Assembly (NCBI RefSeq): GCF_900115205.1
Contig: NZ_FOYQ01000001.1
Span: 833,240-897,239 of the forward strand
Length of the DNA: 64,000 nucleotides
Direction: 5' to 3'
DNA from: Robiginitalea myxolifaciens
GTDB taxonomy: Bacteria > Bacteroidota > Bacteroidia > Flavobacteriales > Flavobacteriaceae
Shown: in pieces, positions 27,206 to 35,326 of the stretch
How the letters are laid out: every line of letters begins with the position of its first letter
Position numbering within the stretch: position 1 is the first letter of the stretch
Made by a program: the position numbers and the translations under genes
The notes under the pieces: generated by a model
Told to the model about the DNA's origin: nothing
The model's input: only the letters and a program-made list of their open reading frames with translations
Database searches by the model: none

Positions 27206-29386
27206 TTAATCGTTGTCTTCGTTTCCGAAAGGTTTTAAAATAATTCCTACACTAAAAATAAACCCGTCAGTTGGGGCATAAATTTCTGGAAATGTAGGAT
27301 TTTCGTGAGGGGGCAGTACCAACGGCGTAAAACGGCTTTGTCTCCTATCCGTAAAATTCTCAAAGTTGACAAAAGCACTTCCCCATTTAAAATTACGCAT
27401 AGCTAGCAAACCCATGGTAATAAAATCGCTCGTTTCCAAACCATTGGAAAGCAATTGCTTTCCTGTGTAGTAAGTCTCATAGCCAATACGCCATTTTTCT
27501 GATTCGTACATTAAAACACTTCCAGCGTTGTGTTTTGCCGTTAACGGTTTTTGCGGGTTGCCCGGAAGGTAGTTCAATCGGGTATCGATGAGGGCATAGT
27601 TCAAGAACCACCTAAAGTCCTTATAGGTGAACTTGATGTTGGTCTCGGCACCCCTGCTCAGAATTTCACCGGAAGCATTCTCGAATTCAAAAAATTCATC
27701 ATCCACTGGGGTCAGTAGCAATCCATCTCGTATCGCTGTTAGGTAGAACAATTGGTTTATGGAGAAACTAACGTTGTCCAACAGTCTGGTTTGATAGTTG
27801 AAGTCCAGATTAAGGCCGTAGGAGCGTTCCGCTTCAAGGTTACTTTTATCTATGGGCCTTATGTTTCTGAAGTTGATGAATTCTGCTTCCTCAGTAAAAA
27901 TATCGGGGATTTTGTACCCCAATCCACCACCGAGCCTACTTGAAAAACTGCCGTTGGACTTAAACAACATTGAGACCCGTGGTAATGCAAAAAAGCCCCA
28001 ATCCGTCGCATAATCGGTACGTAGACCTGTTTCAAGAATCCAATGTTCCGATAGGTCATGGATGTTATTTACGAACAGTCCCACCGTAAGGTCGTCTTGG
28101 TCGCGTTCCAAAGGGTTGTCCCGCTCATCAAATGATGTAGTATATAGGTTTGCCCCTAGAACCCAGTCCGCTTTCAGACCCTGTTTTTGATAGCTTGCTT
28201 CGGTAAAGGTATTCCACTGACTGCCTTTGAAAGATAGATCGGGAATTTCCAAACTCCTATCAAAAAAGGCGATGCTGTTCTTTATGGAAATGGATTGCTC
28301 GGAATCCAATTGGGACTCGTACACTGCTTGGGTGCTCAGACGTTTGGAAAGGTTCTCTTCGGTATATTGATGAATGCCATTTTCACCTTCCTCAATTTTT
28401 GTAATATCCCCACCTATTCTGTCATCATAGGTTCCATTGATTCCAAACCAGACGGTGGTGTTTTCTGAAGGGTAGTAAAACAGTTTAGGATTAAAACTTA
28501 TGGATTGGGTATGTGGCAAATTGCTGAAACCATCATTTTCTGGGTCGAATGCCTTTTGATAGTGCCCGGAACCATAGAGAGTCCATCCCCATTTATTTTT
28601 CCGGTCTCCATAAAATACATTGACGGTGCTACCAAGGGCCTGGGTTTGGGTCAGCATGATATCAAGTTGTGGGTCTTCATCGGGGGTTTTGGAGACCATA
28701 TTGACCAATCCCGCAATGGCACCACCACCGTAAAGGGTTGACGAACTTCCCTTTATTATCTCAAATTGTCTTAGATCCAATGGTGGAATCTGTAAGATGC
28801 TCAGTCCACTGGAAAATCCACCATAGAGCGGAAAACCATCGCGCAATAGTTGTGTATAACGACCGTCCAGTCCTTGAATTCTGATATTGGTATTGGCACT
28901 GCTCAATGAGGTCTGTTGCATCTGTATTCCTGTACTCTCCCTAAGAACCATCGAGATGTTCGTGGGGTTCATAATCGCCTTTTCACCTAGTTCTTCAACT
29001 CCGATAAACTCGATTCGTGTGGGTATTTTCTTGATTGTCCGAGTGCTTCGTGTTGATTGTAAAACTACTTCGTCCAAGGCGTTGGCACTTTCTTCCATGT
29101 AGAAAGTTAGTTCCGTATCGACCGGAACCGAAATAGAGGTTACCAAAGTCTTAAAGCCCAAATAGGAAATCTGCACTTGGTAAGTACCATTGGGAATTTC
29201 ATCAAGCATGGCAATCCCATCAAAATTCGTGGTCGCTCCCTTGTCTAGGGATGGGATGTATACCGTGGCGCCAAGCAAGGGTTCTTGGTCTTTTTCGGTG
29301 AAGATTTTTATTTCCAATGTGTTCTGAGCATGGCCGAATGCACAAAACAGGAGCATGAGCCCAAAGCTCATAATGTATTCATTCAT
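27206..29386 (-). CDS. TonB-dependent receptor with carboxypeptidase-like regulatory domain
   Basis: A 726-residue outer-membrane receptor. It has a signal peptide ending near FGHAQ (about residue 21), a CarboxypepD_reg-like domain (about residues 23-105, GATVYIPSLDKGATTNFDG), a plug domain (about residues 115-225, with the IRIQGLDGRYTQLL segment) and a C-terminal beta-barrel. No SusD partner is present, so a sugar role is unlikely; metal or metallophore uptake fits the operon. It lies 5 bp before the fur-family gene. Having a receptor for uptake in one operon with an exporter is unusual and is discussed in the findings. Confidence 0.9.
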   Translation of the reverse strand: MNEYIMSFGLMLLFCAFGHAQNTLEIKIFTEKDQEPLLGATVYIPSLDKGATTNFDGIAMLDEIPNGTYQVQISYLGFKTLVTSISVPVDTELTFYMEESANALDEVVLQSTRSTRTIKKIPTRIEFIGVEELGEKAIMNPTNISMVLRESTGIQMQQTSLSSANTNIRIQGLDGRYTQLLRDGFPLYGGFSSGLSILQIPPLDLRQFEIIKGSSSTLYGGGAIAGLVNMVSKTPDEDPQLDIMLTQTQALGSTVNVFYGDRKNKWGWTLYGSGHYQKAFDPENDGFSNLPHTQSISFNPKLFYYPSENTTVWFGINGTYDDRIGGDITKIEEGENGIHQYTEENLSKRLSTQAVYESQLDSEQSISIKNSIAFFDRSLEIPDLSFKGSQWNTFTEASYQKQGLKADWVLGANLYTTSFDERDNPLERDQDDLTVGLFVNNIHDLSEHWILETGLRTDYATDWGFFALPRVSMLFKSNGSFSSRLGGGLGYKIPDIFTEEAEFINFRNIRPIDKSNLEAERSYGLNLDFNYQTRLLDNVSFSINQLFYLTAIRDGLLLTPVDDEFFEFENASGEILSRGAETNIKFTYKDFRWFLNYALIDTRLNYLPGNPQKPLTAKHNAGSVLMYESEKWRIGYETYYTGKQLLSNGLETSDFITMGLLAMRNFKWGSAFVNFENFTDRRQSRFTPLVLPPHENPTFPEIYAPTDGFIFSVGIILKPFGNEDND

Positions 29387-29443
29387 ATTAATTGGGATAA
29401 ACTGTCTTAATAATGTGGCGGGCGATGATTCTATCGCTTGGGG

Positions 29444-29761
29444 TCAGACGGTTTTCTTGGGCGGTTGAAGAAGGGAGGGTGAGAAGTTTATTCCGAAACC
29501 TTCACAGTAAGTGAATACCCGATTGGATATTGTCTCGTCAATAGGTTGAAATCCGAATATCCCAAAGTCCACCGTATGGGAGTGGCAGCAGTGGCAATGG
29601 CAGAAAGGTGAGCACAGTTCACAGTTGCCATGGTCTTGCCTGTGGTCAAAATCAACATGTACTTCCGTATTTTCGAAATTGTTGACAGGGGCATCATCGG
29701 AACATGGCAAGAAATTCAATGCCAAAAAATAGAAGGACAATATGACTGCTAGAAACTTCAC
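29444..29761 (-). CDS. DUF6660-like Cys/His-rich exported protein
   Basis: A 105-residue secreted or periplasmic protein. The signal-peptide-like start MKFLAVILSFYFLALNFLPC is followed by a dense metal-ligand cluster (CELCSPFCHCHCCHSH, residues 47-62). This pattern matches what I recall of DUF6660, a small Bacteroidota family near metal transport genes; the assignment is from memory of the motif. The start codon is GTG. It is the first gene of the zinc-type operon, 57 bp before the TonB receptor. A -7 element (TATCTTTG at 29773-29766) lies just 4 bp upstream and a Fur-type palindrome behind that. Confidence 0.75.
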   Translation of the reverse strand: MKFLAVILSFYFLALNFLPCSDDAPVNNFENTEVHVDFDHRQDHGNCELCSPFCHCHCCHSHTVDFGIFGFQPIDETISNRVFTYCEGFGINFSPSLLQPPKKTV

Positions 29762-29765
29762 AATG

Positions 29766-29800
29766 CAAAGATAGAAGAATTGCAGTGCAACTGTGTTGCA
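29766..29800 (-). promoter_or_regulatory. Promoter with Fur-type operator for the zinc operon
   Basis: On the minus strand TATCTTTG (29773-29766) fits the -7 consensus. A perfect 15-bp palindrome TGCAAC-TGT-GTTGCA occupies 29786-29800, where it would cover the region between the -33 and -7 elements. A second overlapping palindrome TTGCA-G-TGCAA is at 29780-29790. TTGCAA-type repeats are known binding sites of several Fur-family proteins, for example the Nur box, and the operon encodes such a protein. Confidence 0.65.
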
Positions 29801-30055
29801 AAGGTTTGGGGGGGGTCAAATAACGGCCGATTTACGATACTAATCAAATTTCACCAAGGAATAATTGTATTAAGTCCCATTTTCCGTTCTTTTTGAGTAA
29901 TTCCGTTAATTCATCTTTTACGGCACTAAAAAATCCATAAATAATTTGCATGCGCCTTTGAATCTAAGCACCCTATCGGGTGCTTTTTGTGGTTAGGGAG
30001 AAGAAGAAAAAGAGTGCTTTTTGAGAGTTATACAACCATGTAGGGTCTTCAAGCG
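29801..30055. other. Intergenic stretch with one hairpin
   Basis: No gene is visible. A perfect hairpin (AGCACCC, loop TATC, GGGTGCT) followed by five Ts lies at 29967-29988 on the plus strand. The integrase gene ends at 30056 on the opposite strand, for which the T tract is on the wrong side, so its function as a terminator is uncertain. Confidence 0.4.
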
Positions 30056-31279
30056 TCACGACATAATTTTCGCATCATAGTCGTCAATGACATTGGTTTC
30101 AAATGAACTAAGGTAGGCTTGAGTCATGGCCTCAGTAGTATGGCCAAGACTATCCTGTATCACATTGCTCGGTGCACCGCTTCTTTTGAGTATGTTGGCA
30201 TAGGTGTGTCGGGCAGTATAAATTGTGAATCTTGGAAGCTCCAGTCTTTCCGCCAAACGCTTTAGATAAATATTCTGCCTTTTTCGTTTGTTTTTTATGG
30301 TTTCATGGGTTTGATTTTGGGATACATCCTTAGTGAGTATAGGAAAGATATAATCATCCTTTTGAATCTTGCCCTTATTATAATCAAGGAGCATTTGCTT
30401 TAAAGCAGGGGTTATTTTGATGGAAAACAATTTGTTCTTTGTTTTGGCCCTTATATACGTTATCCGCTCAAAATCGCCTTGTACGTTATCCCCTCTCAAC
30501 AAGGCCATATCCATCCAATTCATACCCCGCAAGTAAAACGAAGCCATGTACAGGTCTCGCGCCTTGGCCAAGTGAGGCTCTTCAATTGATACTTCCTTTA
30601 AAGTTTGTAATTGCTCACTGTTTAAAAATTGTCTTTTAGGAGTTCCGTTCTTTATCGAATAATCGTTAAAGGGATTGTGATTTTCCTTGGCTATCCCGTG
30701 CTTAACAGCTTTTTTGTAAACCGATCTCAGAGTTCTGAGATACACACTTAAACCACCGGCCGTATTTCCGGAAGCGTAATGATTGGTCTCCAACTTCTTT
30801 ACAAAAGCGTAGTTGATTTGACGGAAAGGAAGGGAACGCTTTCCATGGAATTTTTCTATTCTATTTCTCAGGGTCCTATAAATTTCTGCATTGCCATATT
30901 TTCCGGCCTTTTTAAAATCTAGAATTAGAGAATCGATGAATTGATAAAAGTCCATGTTGCCAACGGACTTACCCTCTATTTCTTTTTTGATTGAGGACAT
31001 CGACAAACTTTCAATTTTACCATCTTCCTCCAAGCGGGAAACGGTGTCGTAAATCTTCTTCAACTTTTCTTGTATTCCGTTGTTCAGCCGCGTAATATTG
31101 GAAGCTATTTTACTTGAAGGCCTTATACGTTGATTCTTGGCATCGAAGTCTTTTTCAGCCAAGTTGTAGCCCAAGGGCAGATATATAGATTTACGATTAT
31201 AGGTGATGCGTATCACCAGCGGAAATGTTCCGTCCTGTTTTTGTCGTACTTTGTTTAGAAGGACTTTTGTGGTTAGCAT
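30056..31279 (-). CDS. int: Tyrosine recombinase (integrase of the element)
   Basis: A 407-residue site-specific recombinase of the phage-integrase family, in the Bacteroidota arm-binding/SAM-like/catalytic layout. The N-terminal arm-type domain covers about residues 1-85, the core-binding domain about residues 105-205 and the catalytic domain the rest. Catalytic residues can be placed: Arg251 (YLRGMNWMD), Arg357-His358 (TARHTYANIL), His380 (SLGHTTEAM) and the nucleophile Tyr389. It lies 137 bp inside attR and reads away from it, the usual place for tRNA-targeting integrases. It would catalyse integration at tRNA-Asp and, with the HTH protein at the other end, excision. Confidence 0.95.
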   Translation of the reverse strand: MLTTKVLLNKVRQKQDGTFPLVIRITYNRKSIYLPLGYNLAEKDFDAKNQRIRPSSKIASNITRLNNGIQEKLKKIYDTVSRLEEDGKIESLSMSSIKKEIEGKSVGNMDFYQFIDSLILDFKKAGKYGNAEIYRTLRNRIEKFHGKRSLPFRQINYAFVKKLETNHYASGNTAGGLSVYLRTLRSVYKKAVKHGIAKENHNPFNDYSIKNGTPKRQFLNSEQLQTLKEVSIEEPHLAKARDLYMASFYLRGMNWMDMALLRGDNVQGDFERITYIRAKTKNKLFSIKITPALKQMLLDYNKGKIQKDDYIFPILTKDVSQNQTHETIKNKRKRQNIYLKRLAERLELPRFTIYTARHTYANILKRSGAPSNVIQDSLGHTTEAMTQAYLSSFETNVIDDYDAKIMS

Positions 31280-31416
31280 GTGTTTATAAATTTATAAACT
31301 ATTTATAAACAAATATAGGTATTATTTGGTTCTATATGGTTTTATATAATTTTTAATTTACTGAAAAACAGTTATTTAATTATTTTTAAAATCAATTAAA
31401 ACCATAAATGACGTGT

Positions 31417-31459
31417 CTGTCACGCAGGGGGTCGCGGGTTCGAGTCCCGTCCAGACCGC
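31417..31459 (+). repeat. attR, 43-bp direct repeat of the tRNA-Asp 3' end
   Basis: Identical to 5560-5602. This is the original 3' end of the host tRNA-Asp, separated from its gene by the insertion; the 5' half of the tRNA is absent here. The native tRNA terminator follows at 31469. Confidence 0.95.
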
Positions 31460-31468
31460 AGAACGCGC

Positions 31469-31504
31469 AAAACCCTTCGCACGAAAGTGCGAAGGGTTTT
31501 TTCA
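31469..31504 (+). terminator. Original tRNA-Asp terminator beyond attR
   Basis: The arms AAACCCTTCGCAC and GTGCGAAGGGTTT form a perfect 13-bp stem around GAAA, followed by Ts. It lies 9 bp after attR and was the terminator of tRNA-Asp before the element inserted. Confidence 0.9.
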
Positions 31505-31546
31505 TTTTGCGAACGGAAAGCTTGCTTTTCAGTGAGTATAAATGGA

Positions 31547-31586
31547 AAAACCCTTCCCGCCGGCTAGCGCCGGCGAGAAGGGTTTT
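31547..31586 (+). terminator. Second terminator-like hairpin
   Basis: Arms AAAACCCTTCCCGCCGGC and GCCGGCGAGAAGGGTTTT pair over 18 bp with one mismatch around a 4-base loop. The outer arms repeat the AAACCCTTC/GAAGGGTTT theme of the preceding terminator, so it may derive from a duplicated terminator. Confidence 0.75.
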
Positions 31587-31600
31587 GCACGATTTGAAGG

Positions 31601-31745
31601 CCCACCCTTTCGGGCCCTTTTCGAGCCAATGGGGCGAGAAAAGAATCCCGGATTAAAATAGTGGGTGCATTCACCCACCCTTTCGGGCCCTTTTCGAGGC
31701 CATTGGCCGAGAAAAGAATCCCGGCTAAAATAGTGGGTGCATTCA
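31601..31745. repeat. Two tandem copies of a 73-bp palindrome-rich unit
   Basis: Unit 1 starts at 31601 and unit 2 at 31674. Both read CCCACCCTTTCGGGCCC, then TTTTCGAG, a short variable part, GAGAAAAGAATCCCGG and AAAATAGTGGGTGCATTCA (the last 19 bases). Each unit can fold (in unit 2 CTTTTCGAGGCC pairs with GGCCGAGAAAAG at 31690-31716). The variable part differs mainly in the hairpin loop. No protein frame explains the repeat. Confidence 0.8.
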
Positions 31746-31883
31746 GGCAACCCATTCCTGATATTTTACGTCTTATTTAGTAAATGCCCTGAGAAATAGA
31801 GGTGTCGGTTACCATATCTGCGTCGGTATAAAGTTGCTTTCAGGGAATCAGTAGTATAAGCATTACTTAAACACAATATTTCC

Positions 31884-32447
31884 ATGAACACACTACGGAA
31901 AAAGACAGCATTAATAATCGCTTGCCTTTCGCTTTCATTTGCAAATGCCCAATATGAAATCAAACCAATAGAAGGTTACACGCCCAATATTGGCATAATG
32001 GTCAGTATGCTGGAAGATCTGAAGGCCAGGATAACGGAACAGGTAAAGGATCTGGACCAAACCCAGACCGATTTCCAATACGACGAGTATGCAAACAGCA
32101 TTGGGGCTTTGGTCATGCATTTGGTTTCTACAGAAGCCTATTATCAAATAGAAACCTTAGAAGACCGGCAATGGACGGAAGATGAGCGTGCCCGGTTAGG
32201 ATTGGCAGGAGAGCTTAACAATGAAACCAAAAAAATACTTCAGGGAAGACCGATCCAGCATTATCTGGATCTGTGGGACGAAGTCCGTCGAAAAACACTG
32301 ACCGGACTTAAAACCAAAGACGATGAATGGTTTGCTTCAAATATCGAGGAGGGCATCAATTACCATTGGGTCTGGTTCCATGTTATGGAGCATTCGGCCA
32401 ATCATATGGGTCAAATAGGGACAATTAAGAACAGGTTACCCGAGTAA
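31884..32447 (+). CDS. DinB-like domain protein with signal peptide
   Basis: A 187-residue protein of the DinB/DUF664 four-helix-bundle group. A signal peptide (about residues 1-22, ending SFANAQ) directs it to the periplasm, which is less common than cytoplasmic DinB proteins. Candidate metal histidines are in MHLVSTEAY (about residue 79) and HVMEHSANHMGQI (about residues 167-179), the usual triad pattern. DinB-fold proteins include thiol-dependent transferases; the substrate is unknown. It is the first gene after the palindromic region next to attR. Confidence 0.78.
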   Translation: MNTLRKKTALIIACLSLSFANAQYEIKPIEGYTPNIGIMVSMLEDLKARITEQVKDLDQTQTDFQYDEYANSIGALVMHLVSTEAYYQIETLEDRQWTEDERARLGLAGELNNETKKILQGRPIQHYLDLWDEVRRKTLTGLKTKDDEWFASNIEEGINYHWVWFHVMEHSANHMGQIGTIKNRLPE

Positions 32448-32513
32448 ACCACCACTGTTGGGCTACGTATAGAATCCAGCAAATAAAAAGTTGCTACCTC
32501 CTTATTGCTCCTC

Positions 32514-32590
32514 CAGCCGTACTTAAAAATATCGGGAATCATCGCGCGCCTCGCATCAATATCTTCTGCCTCGTGAGTCACGAACAAGGC
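32514..32590 (-). pseudogene. Fragment of an NTF2-like gene
   Basis: The minus strand here translates as HEAEDIDARRAMIPDIFKY, close to HEAEDIDAMRAMMADTLKY of the intact NTF2-like lipoprotein gene at 37374-37946. By eye the nucleotides agree at roughly three quarters of 75 positions. Neither end of the gene is present and the frame leaves the match on both sides, so this is a remnant. The rest of the 323-bp gap (32448-32770) shows nothing else. Confidence 0.75.
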
Positions 32591-32770
32591 CAAAAATACA
32601 GCGGGTTACAAGTTCATCAATAATATCATTTTTGATGCATGTCAGTAAATCCAAAAAGCACTCTAATATTTTTAATAATTTCAGTTCGAATAAAGTGAAG
32701 CTCACTACGTATCACTGATAGGTATTAGAAAAGGAGACATTCTTCAGCGTGAAATAATTAATTATCAAAC

Positions 32771-33898
32771 ATGGAACATTTGACCTATCCCGGAGTAGGT
32801 ATCCTAATTGTGCTTATGGTATTTATTCTGGCGAAAAAGCGAAAAATTCCTAGTGATTGGTGGTTGTTTGTAGTTCTGTTAGCCATTGGAATCAAGTTTG
32901 TCGGTTTCATTTTGCCTTACGACTATACCATCTGGACGTATTGCGTTCAATCGCTGACTGAGTTTTATTTCTTCCCACTATTATTGATTTACGGACTCGT
33001 ACTTATTTCTCCAAATCAAAAATTTAAACCTGTTTGGCTATGGAGTTTTAGTTTAGCAGTCCTCTTTACACTATTTCTTTTTTATGATATGGGAATCAGC
33101 AAAAAGACTTCCACATCAGAACAGATAAAAGAAATCTATGAGGCTGCTCCACCAAAGTATTTACTCTTCTACATTGCGCACTATGTATATCAGATAGTCC
33201 TATTAATCTGGTTCTTATTCCGGCTGAAAGGATATACCCTATCCCTTAAGGGAAGTTTTTCAAATATTGATAATATCAATATGCGTTGGCTAGGGAGTTT
33301 TACCAAAGCCTACCTTTTTACCATTTGCCTCGCTATGACTATTACGCTATTAAGACATCTAAAACAACCCTCTTATGAAGGTCTATTGTCTTATCTGTTT
33401 TATTTAAGTCTAACAATTGCCTTATTCTATGTTTGTTTTCATGGAATTCGACACTATGCTATTGCAGATTTTAAAGCCATTGGAGCTCACGATAGTGGAC
33501 ATAAAGAAACTTTCGAAAAATATAAGTCTTCGTCCTTGACCGAAGAAAAAATGAACAAGCTGTATCATCAGATCAAAAAGCTGATTGAAGATGAGCAGTG
33601 GTTTTTGAAACCCCAGCTCCGAATAGACGATCTGGCAAAAGAATTGCAGGTTACGATAAATCAGGTCTCGCAAACCATCAATTCGAAAGCGGAGAAATCC
33701 TTCTATGATTTTGTTAATAGTTATCGCGTTGCATATTTAAAAAATGAATTGATCAAATCGGAAAACCAACAATATACAATTCTGGCATTAGGCCTTGAAA
33801 GTGGATTCAATTCCAAATCTTCTCTGAATAGGATTTTCAAAGAATCAACCGGACTTACACCATTGCAGTTTCAAAGAATAAATATGCACTCCGCTTAA
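32771..33898 (+). CDS. AraC-family regulator with membrane N-terminus
   Basis: A 375-residue transcription factor. The N-terminal 230 residues contain about seven hydrophobic segments (for example GVGILIVLMVFILA and YLLFYIAHYVYQIVLLIWFLF), and the C-terminal 100 residues form an AraC-type double HTH. The first HTH includes LRIDDLAKELQVTINQVSQ, and the signature end is ALGLESGFNSKSSLNRIFKE followed by TGLTPLQFQ. This domain layout is common in Bacteroidota. The signal and targets are unknown; genes for small secreted proteins follow on the same strand. Confidence 0.88.
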   Translation: MEHLTYPGVGILIVLMVFILAKKRKIPSDWWLFVVLLAIGIKFVGFILPYDYTIWTYCVQSLTEFYFFPLLLIYGLVLISPNQKFKPVWLWSFSLAVLFTLFLFYDMGISKKTSTSEQIKEIYEAAPPKYLLFYIAHYVYQIVLLIWFLFRLKGYTLSLKGSFSNIDNINMRWLGSFTKAYLFTICLAMTITLLRHLKQPSYEGLLSYLFYLSLTIALFYVCFHGIRHYAIADFKAIGAHDSGHKETFEKYKSSSLTEEKMNKLYHQIKKLIEDEQWFLKPQLRIDDLAKELQVTINQVSQTINSKAEKSFYDFVNSYRVAYLKNELIKSENQQYTILALGLESGFNSKSSLNRIFKESTGLTPLQFQRINMHSA

Positions 33899-33997
33899 TA
33901 CTTCAAGTGTTAGCTATTAAGTCCCATATTATCTTTTGGGACGATTGGTATTTACACCTTTCTCAAATTTGGATCCATCAATCAAAATCGATCTGTA

Positions 33998-34750
33998 ATG
34001 AGAAATTCAAAAAAGCTAATTCTTCTAGTATTTTCATGCTTACTAACGGTGCAATCCTCATGTTCAAAAGAGGAGAGTACTTCAGAACCTAGTTCCCCTT
34101 CAGAAAGGTTATTTCTAGCCACTAAAAACACACCCTACAATCCCTTCACGGGAACTGGGGGACTCAAAAACTATTTTTTGGTCTTATTGCCCGATGGAAC
34201 AGCCTATAATGGTCTACCGCGGCAAAATACTTTAGGGCTGCTAACCAGAGCTGAATTGATTCAAGAGAATTCCCTCCGTGTCGGGGAATATGAAGAAAAT
34301 GGCAATCAATTGGTTATCAAGTGGACTTTTAACCAAAACAAGGTTTGGACTTTGGAAAAAGAATCAGGGGGCTGGCGTCAGAATTCCACAAAAAAATACG
34401 AACCTATCAGCCCGAATGTAGCTAGTGGTACCCTTGATGCTACTTATGTCTTCGAACATACCGGAGCGTCTGGTTTCCCCGGCATCGGCAGCAACACATT
34501 GGGGGTACGAGACGAGATTAAGTTCAATAGGGACGGCACCTATGCCAGAACCATAATTGCAGGAGCTTCATCCGACGGAGGGGTCGGAACTAATGGTTCA
34601 ATAGATGCGGGCACCTACACCATTGAAGGCTATGCATTACGTCTGGATAGTAACCAAGGCACCACGCTCTCATTCACCATTTTTAAATGGCCCGGGGAGG
34701 AGTCTACCGTCCTGGCCTTAAACGGAAAACGCTTTCAGAAAATCCAATAA
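33998..34750 (+). CDS. Hypothetical lipoprotein
   Basis: A 250-residue lipoprotein with a signal peptide ending in VQSSC (Cys22). It is otherwise rich in beta-strand-like segments (GGLKNYFLVLLPDGTAY, YTIEGYALRLDS) with conserved-looking Trp and Gly. I do not recognise a family. Two similar halves may be present: each has a polar strand ending in a Gly-Asp/Asn-Gly-Thr-Tyr/Ala type turn (LPDGTAYNG at about 73-81 and NRDGTYAR at about 183-190). It precedes the next gene by 20 bp and is likely cotranscribed with it. Confidence 0.65.
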   Translation: MRNSKKLILLVFSCLLTVQSSCSKEESTSEPSSPSERLFLATKNTPYNPFTGTGGLKNYFLVLLPDGTAYNGLPRQNTLGLLTRAELIQENSLRVGEYEENGNQLVIKWTFNQNKVWTLEKESGGWRQNSTKKYEPISPNVASGTLDATYVFEHTGASGFPGIGSNTLGVRDEIKFNRDGTYARTIIAGASSDGGVGTNGSIDAGTYTIEGYALRLDSNQGTTLSFTIFKWPGEESTVLALNGKRFQKIQ

Positions 34751-34770
34751 ATCATCTAAGGAGAACAATA

Positions 34771-35292
34771 ATGAAACAAATTTTTAATTGTGACCATCCT
34801 GGGATAATGGCAAGTATCTTCCTCATTCTTTTATTTTCCGTCCCTTCAAGTGTATGGAGCCAAGACATACCCCAACCGGGGGTGCTAATCACAGAAAGTG
34901 ATAAAAAAGCCATAGCGGACTTGGCTAGAGATATCCCTTTGATTCTTAGCAATGAAGGATGGGATGCCTATACCAACACGTTCACCAATGACTATAAAAA
35001 CTGGTCCATGATTGGCGATAAGGTAAGGGAGCGAAAAGAATACCTTAGTCTGGTAAAAGACTGGTATGATAAAGGCAACAGGGCAACAGAGAGTAGGCTC
35101 AATTCCATTGGTTTTATTCCTGTAGATTCATCATGTGTACTCTTTCTATATGCCCTTAGGGAAGAATTCAATTCGACCAATGATTCATCCGGGAATAACT
35201 CAAGGGATATTCGATTTGTGGCTATTTATAGAAAGATTGATGGCGCATGGAAAAACTCCTTTACCGCATTTATGGATATGCCAAAACTATAA
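34771..35292 (+). CDS. Secreted NTF2-like (SnoaL-type) protein
   Basis: A 173-residue secreted protein. A signal peptide ends near SSVWSQ (about residue 31). The remaining 140 residues resemble the small NTF2/SnoaL alpha+beta barrel: a helical start (ADLARDIPLILSNEGWDAY), then KEYLSLVKDWY and alternating strands ending in IYRKIDGAWKNSF. The ATG at 34771 is chosen because AAGGAG precedes it by 7-8 bp and a signal peptide begins there; the frame extends upstream into the previous gene. The ligand is unknown. Confidence 0.65.
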   Translation: MKQIFNCDHPGIMASIFLILLFSVPSSVWSQDIPQPGVLITESDKKAIADLARDIPLILSNEGWDAYTNTFTNDYKNWSMIGDKVRERKEYLSLVKDWYDKGNRATESRLNSIGFIPVDSSCVLFLYALREEFNSTNDSSGNNSRDIRFVAIYRKIDGAWKNSFTAFMDMPKL

Positions 35293-35326
35293 TGGAATTA
35301 TATAAACATGATCACATAACACTTAC

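Larger units (their letters stand above)
5560..31459. mobile_element. Integrative mobilizable element at tRNA-Asp, metal-resistance cargo
   Basis: A 25.9-kb insertion bounded by a 43-bp perfect direct repeat that matches the 3' half of tRNA-Asp. A tyrosine recombinase gene lies just inside the right end (30056-31279, minus), and an excisionase-like HTH gene lies near the left end. It carries mobC and a MobA-type relaxase with a probable oriT, but no type IV coupling or secretion genes. It is therefore better called mobilizable in trans than self-conjugative. Cargo: an AbiE toxin-antitoxin pair, a copper/silver efflux operon and a zinc-type operon. Its base composition looks more AT-rich than dnaE to the left or the genes beyond 38 kb, by inspection and not by calculation. 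Confidence 0.92.

Noticed and set aside
5560-31459. Self-transmissible ICE
   Set aside because: No VirB/Tra or coupling-protein genes are present; only mobC and a relaxase, so the element is called mobilizable.
31408-31656. Frame starting within the attR repeat
   Set aside because: It encodes the tRNA remnant, terminators and hairpins; the overlap with structured DNA explains the open frame.
31529-31755. Minus-strand frames over the 73-bp repeats
   Set aside because: The apparent protein repeats only mirror the tandem DNA repeat; two frames stay open equally, a sign of composition, not coding.
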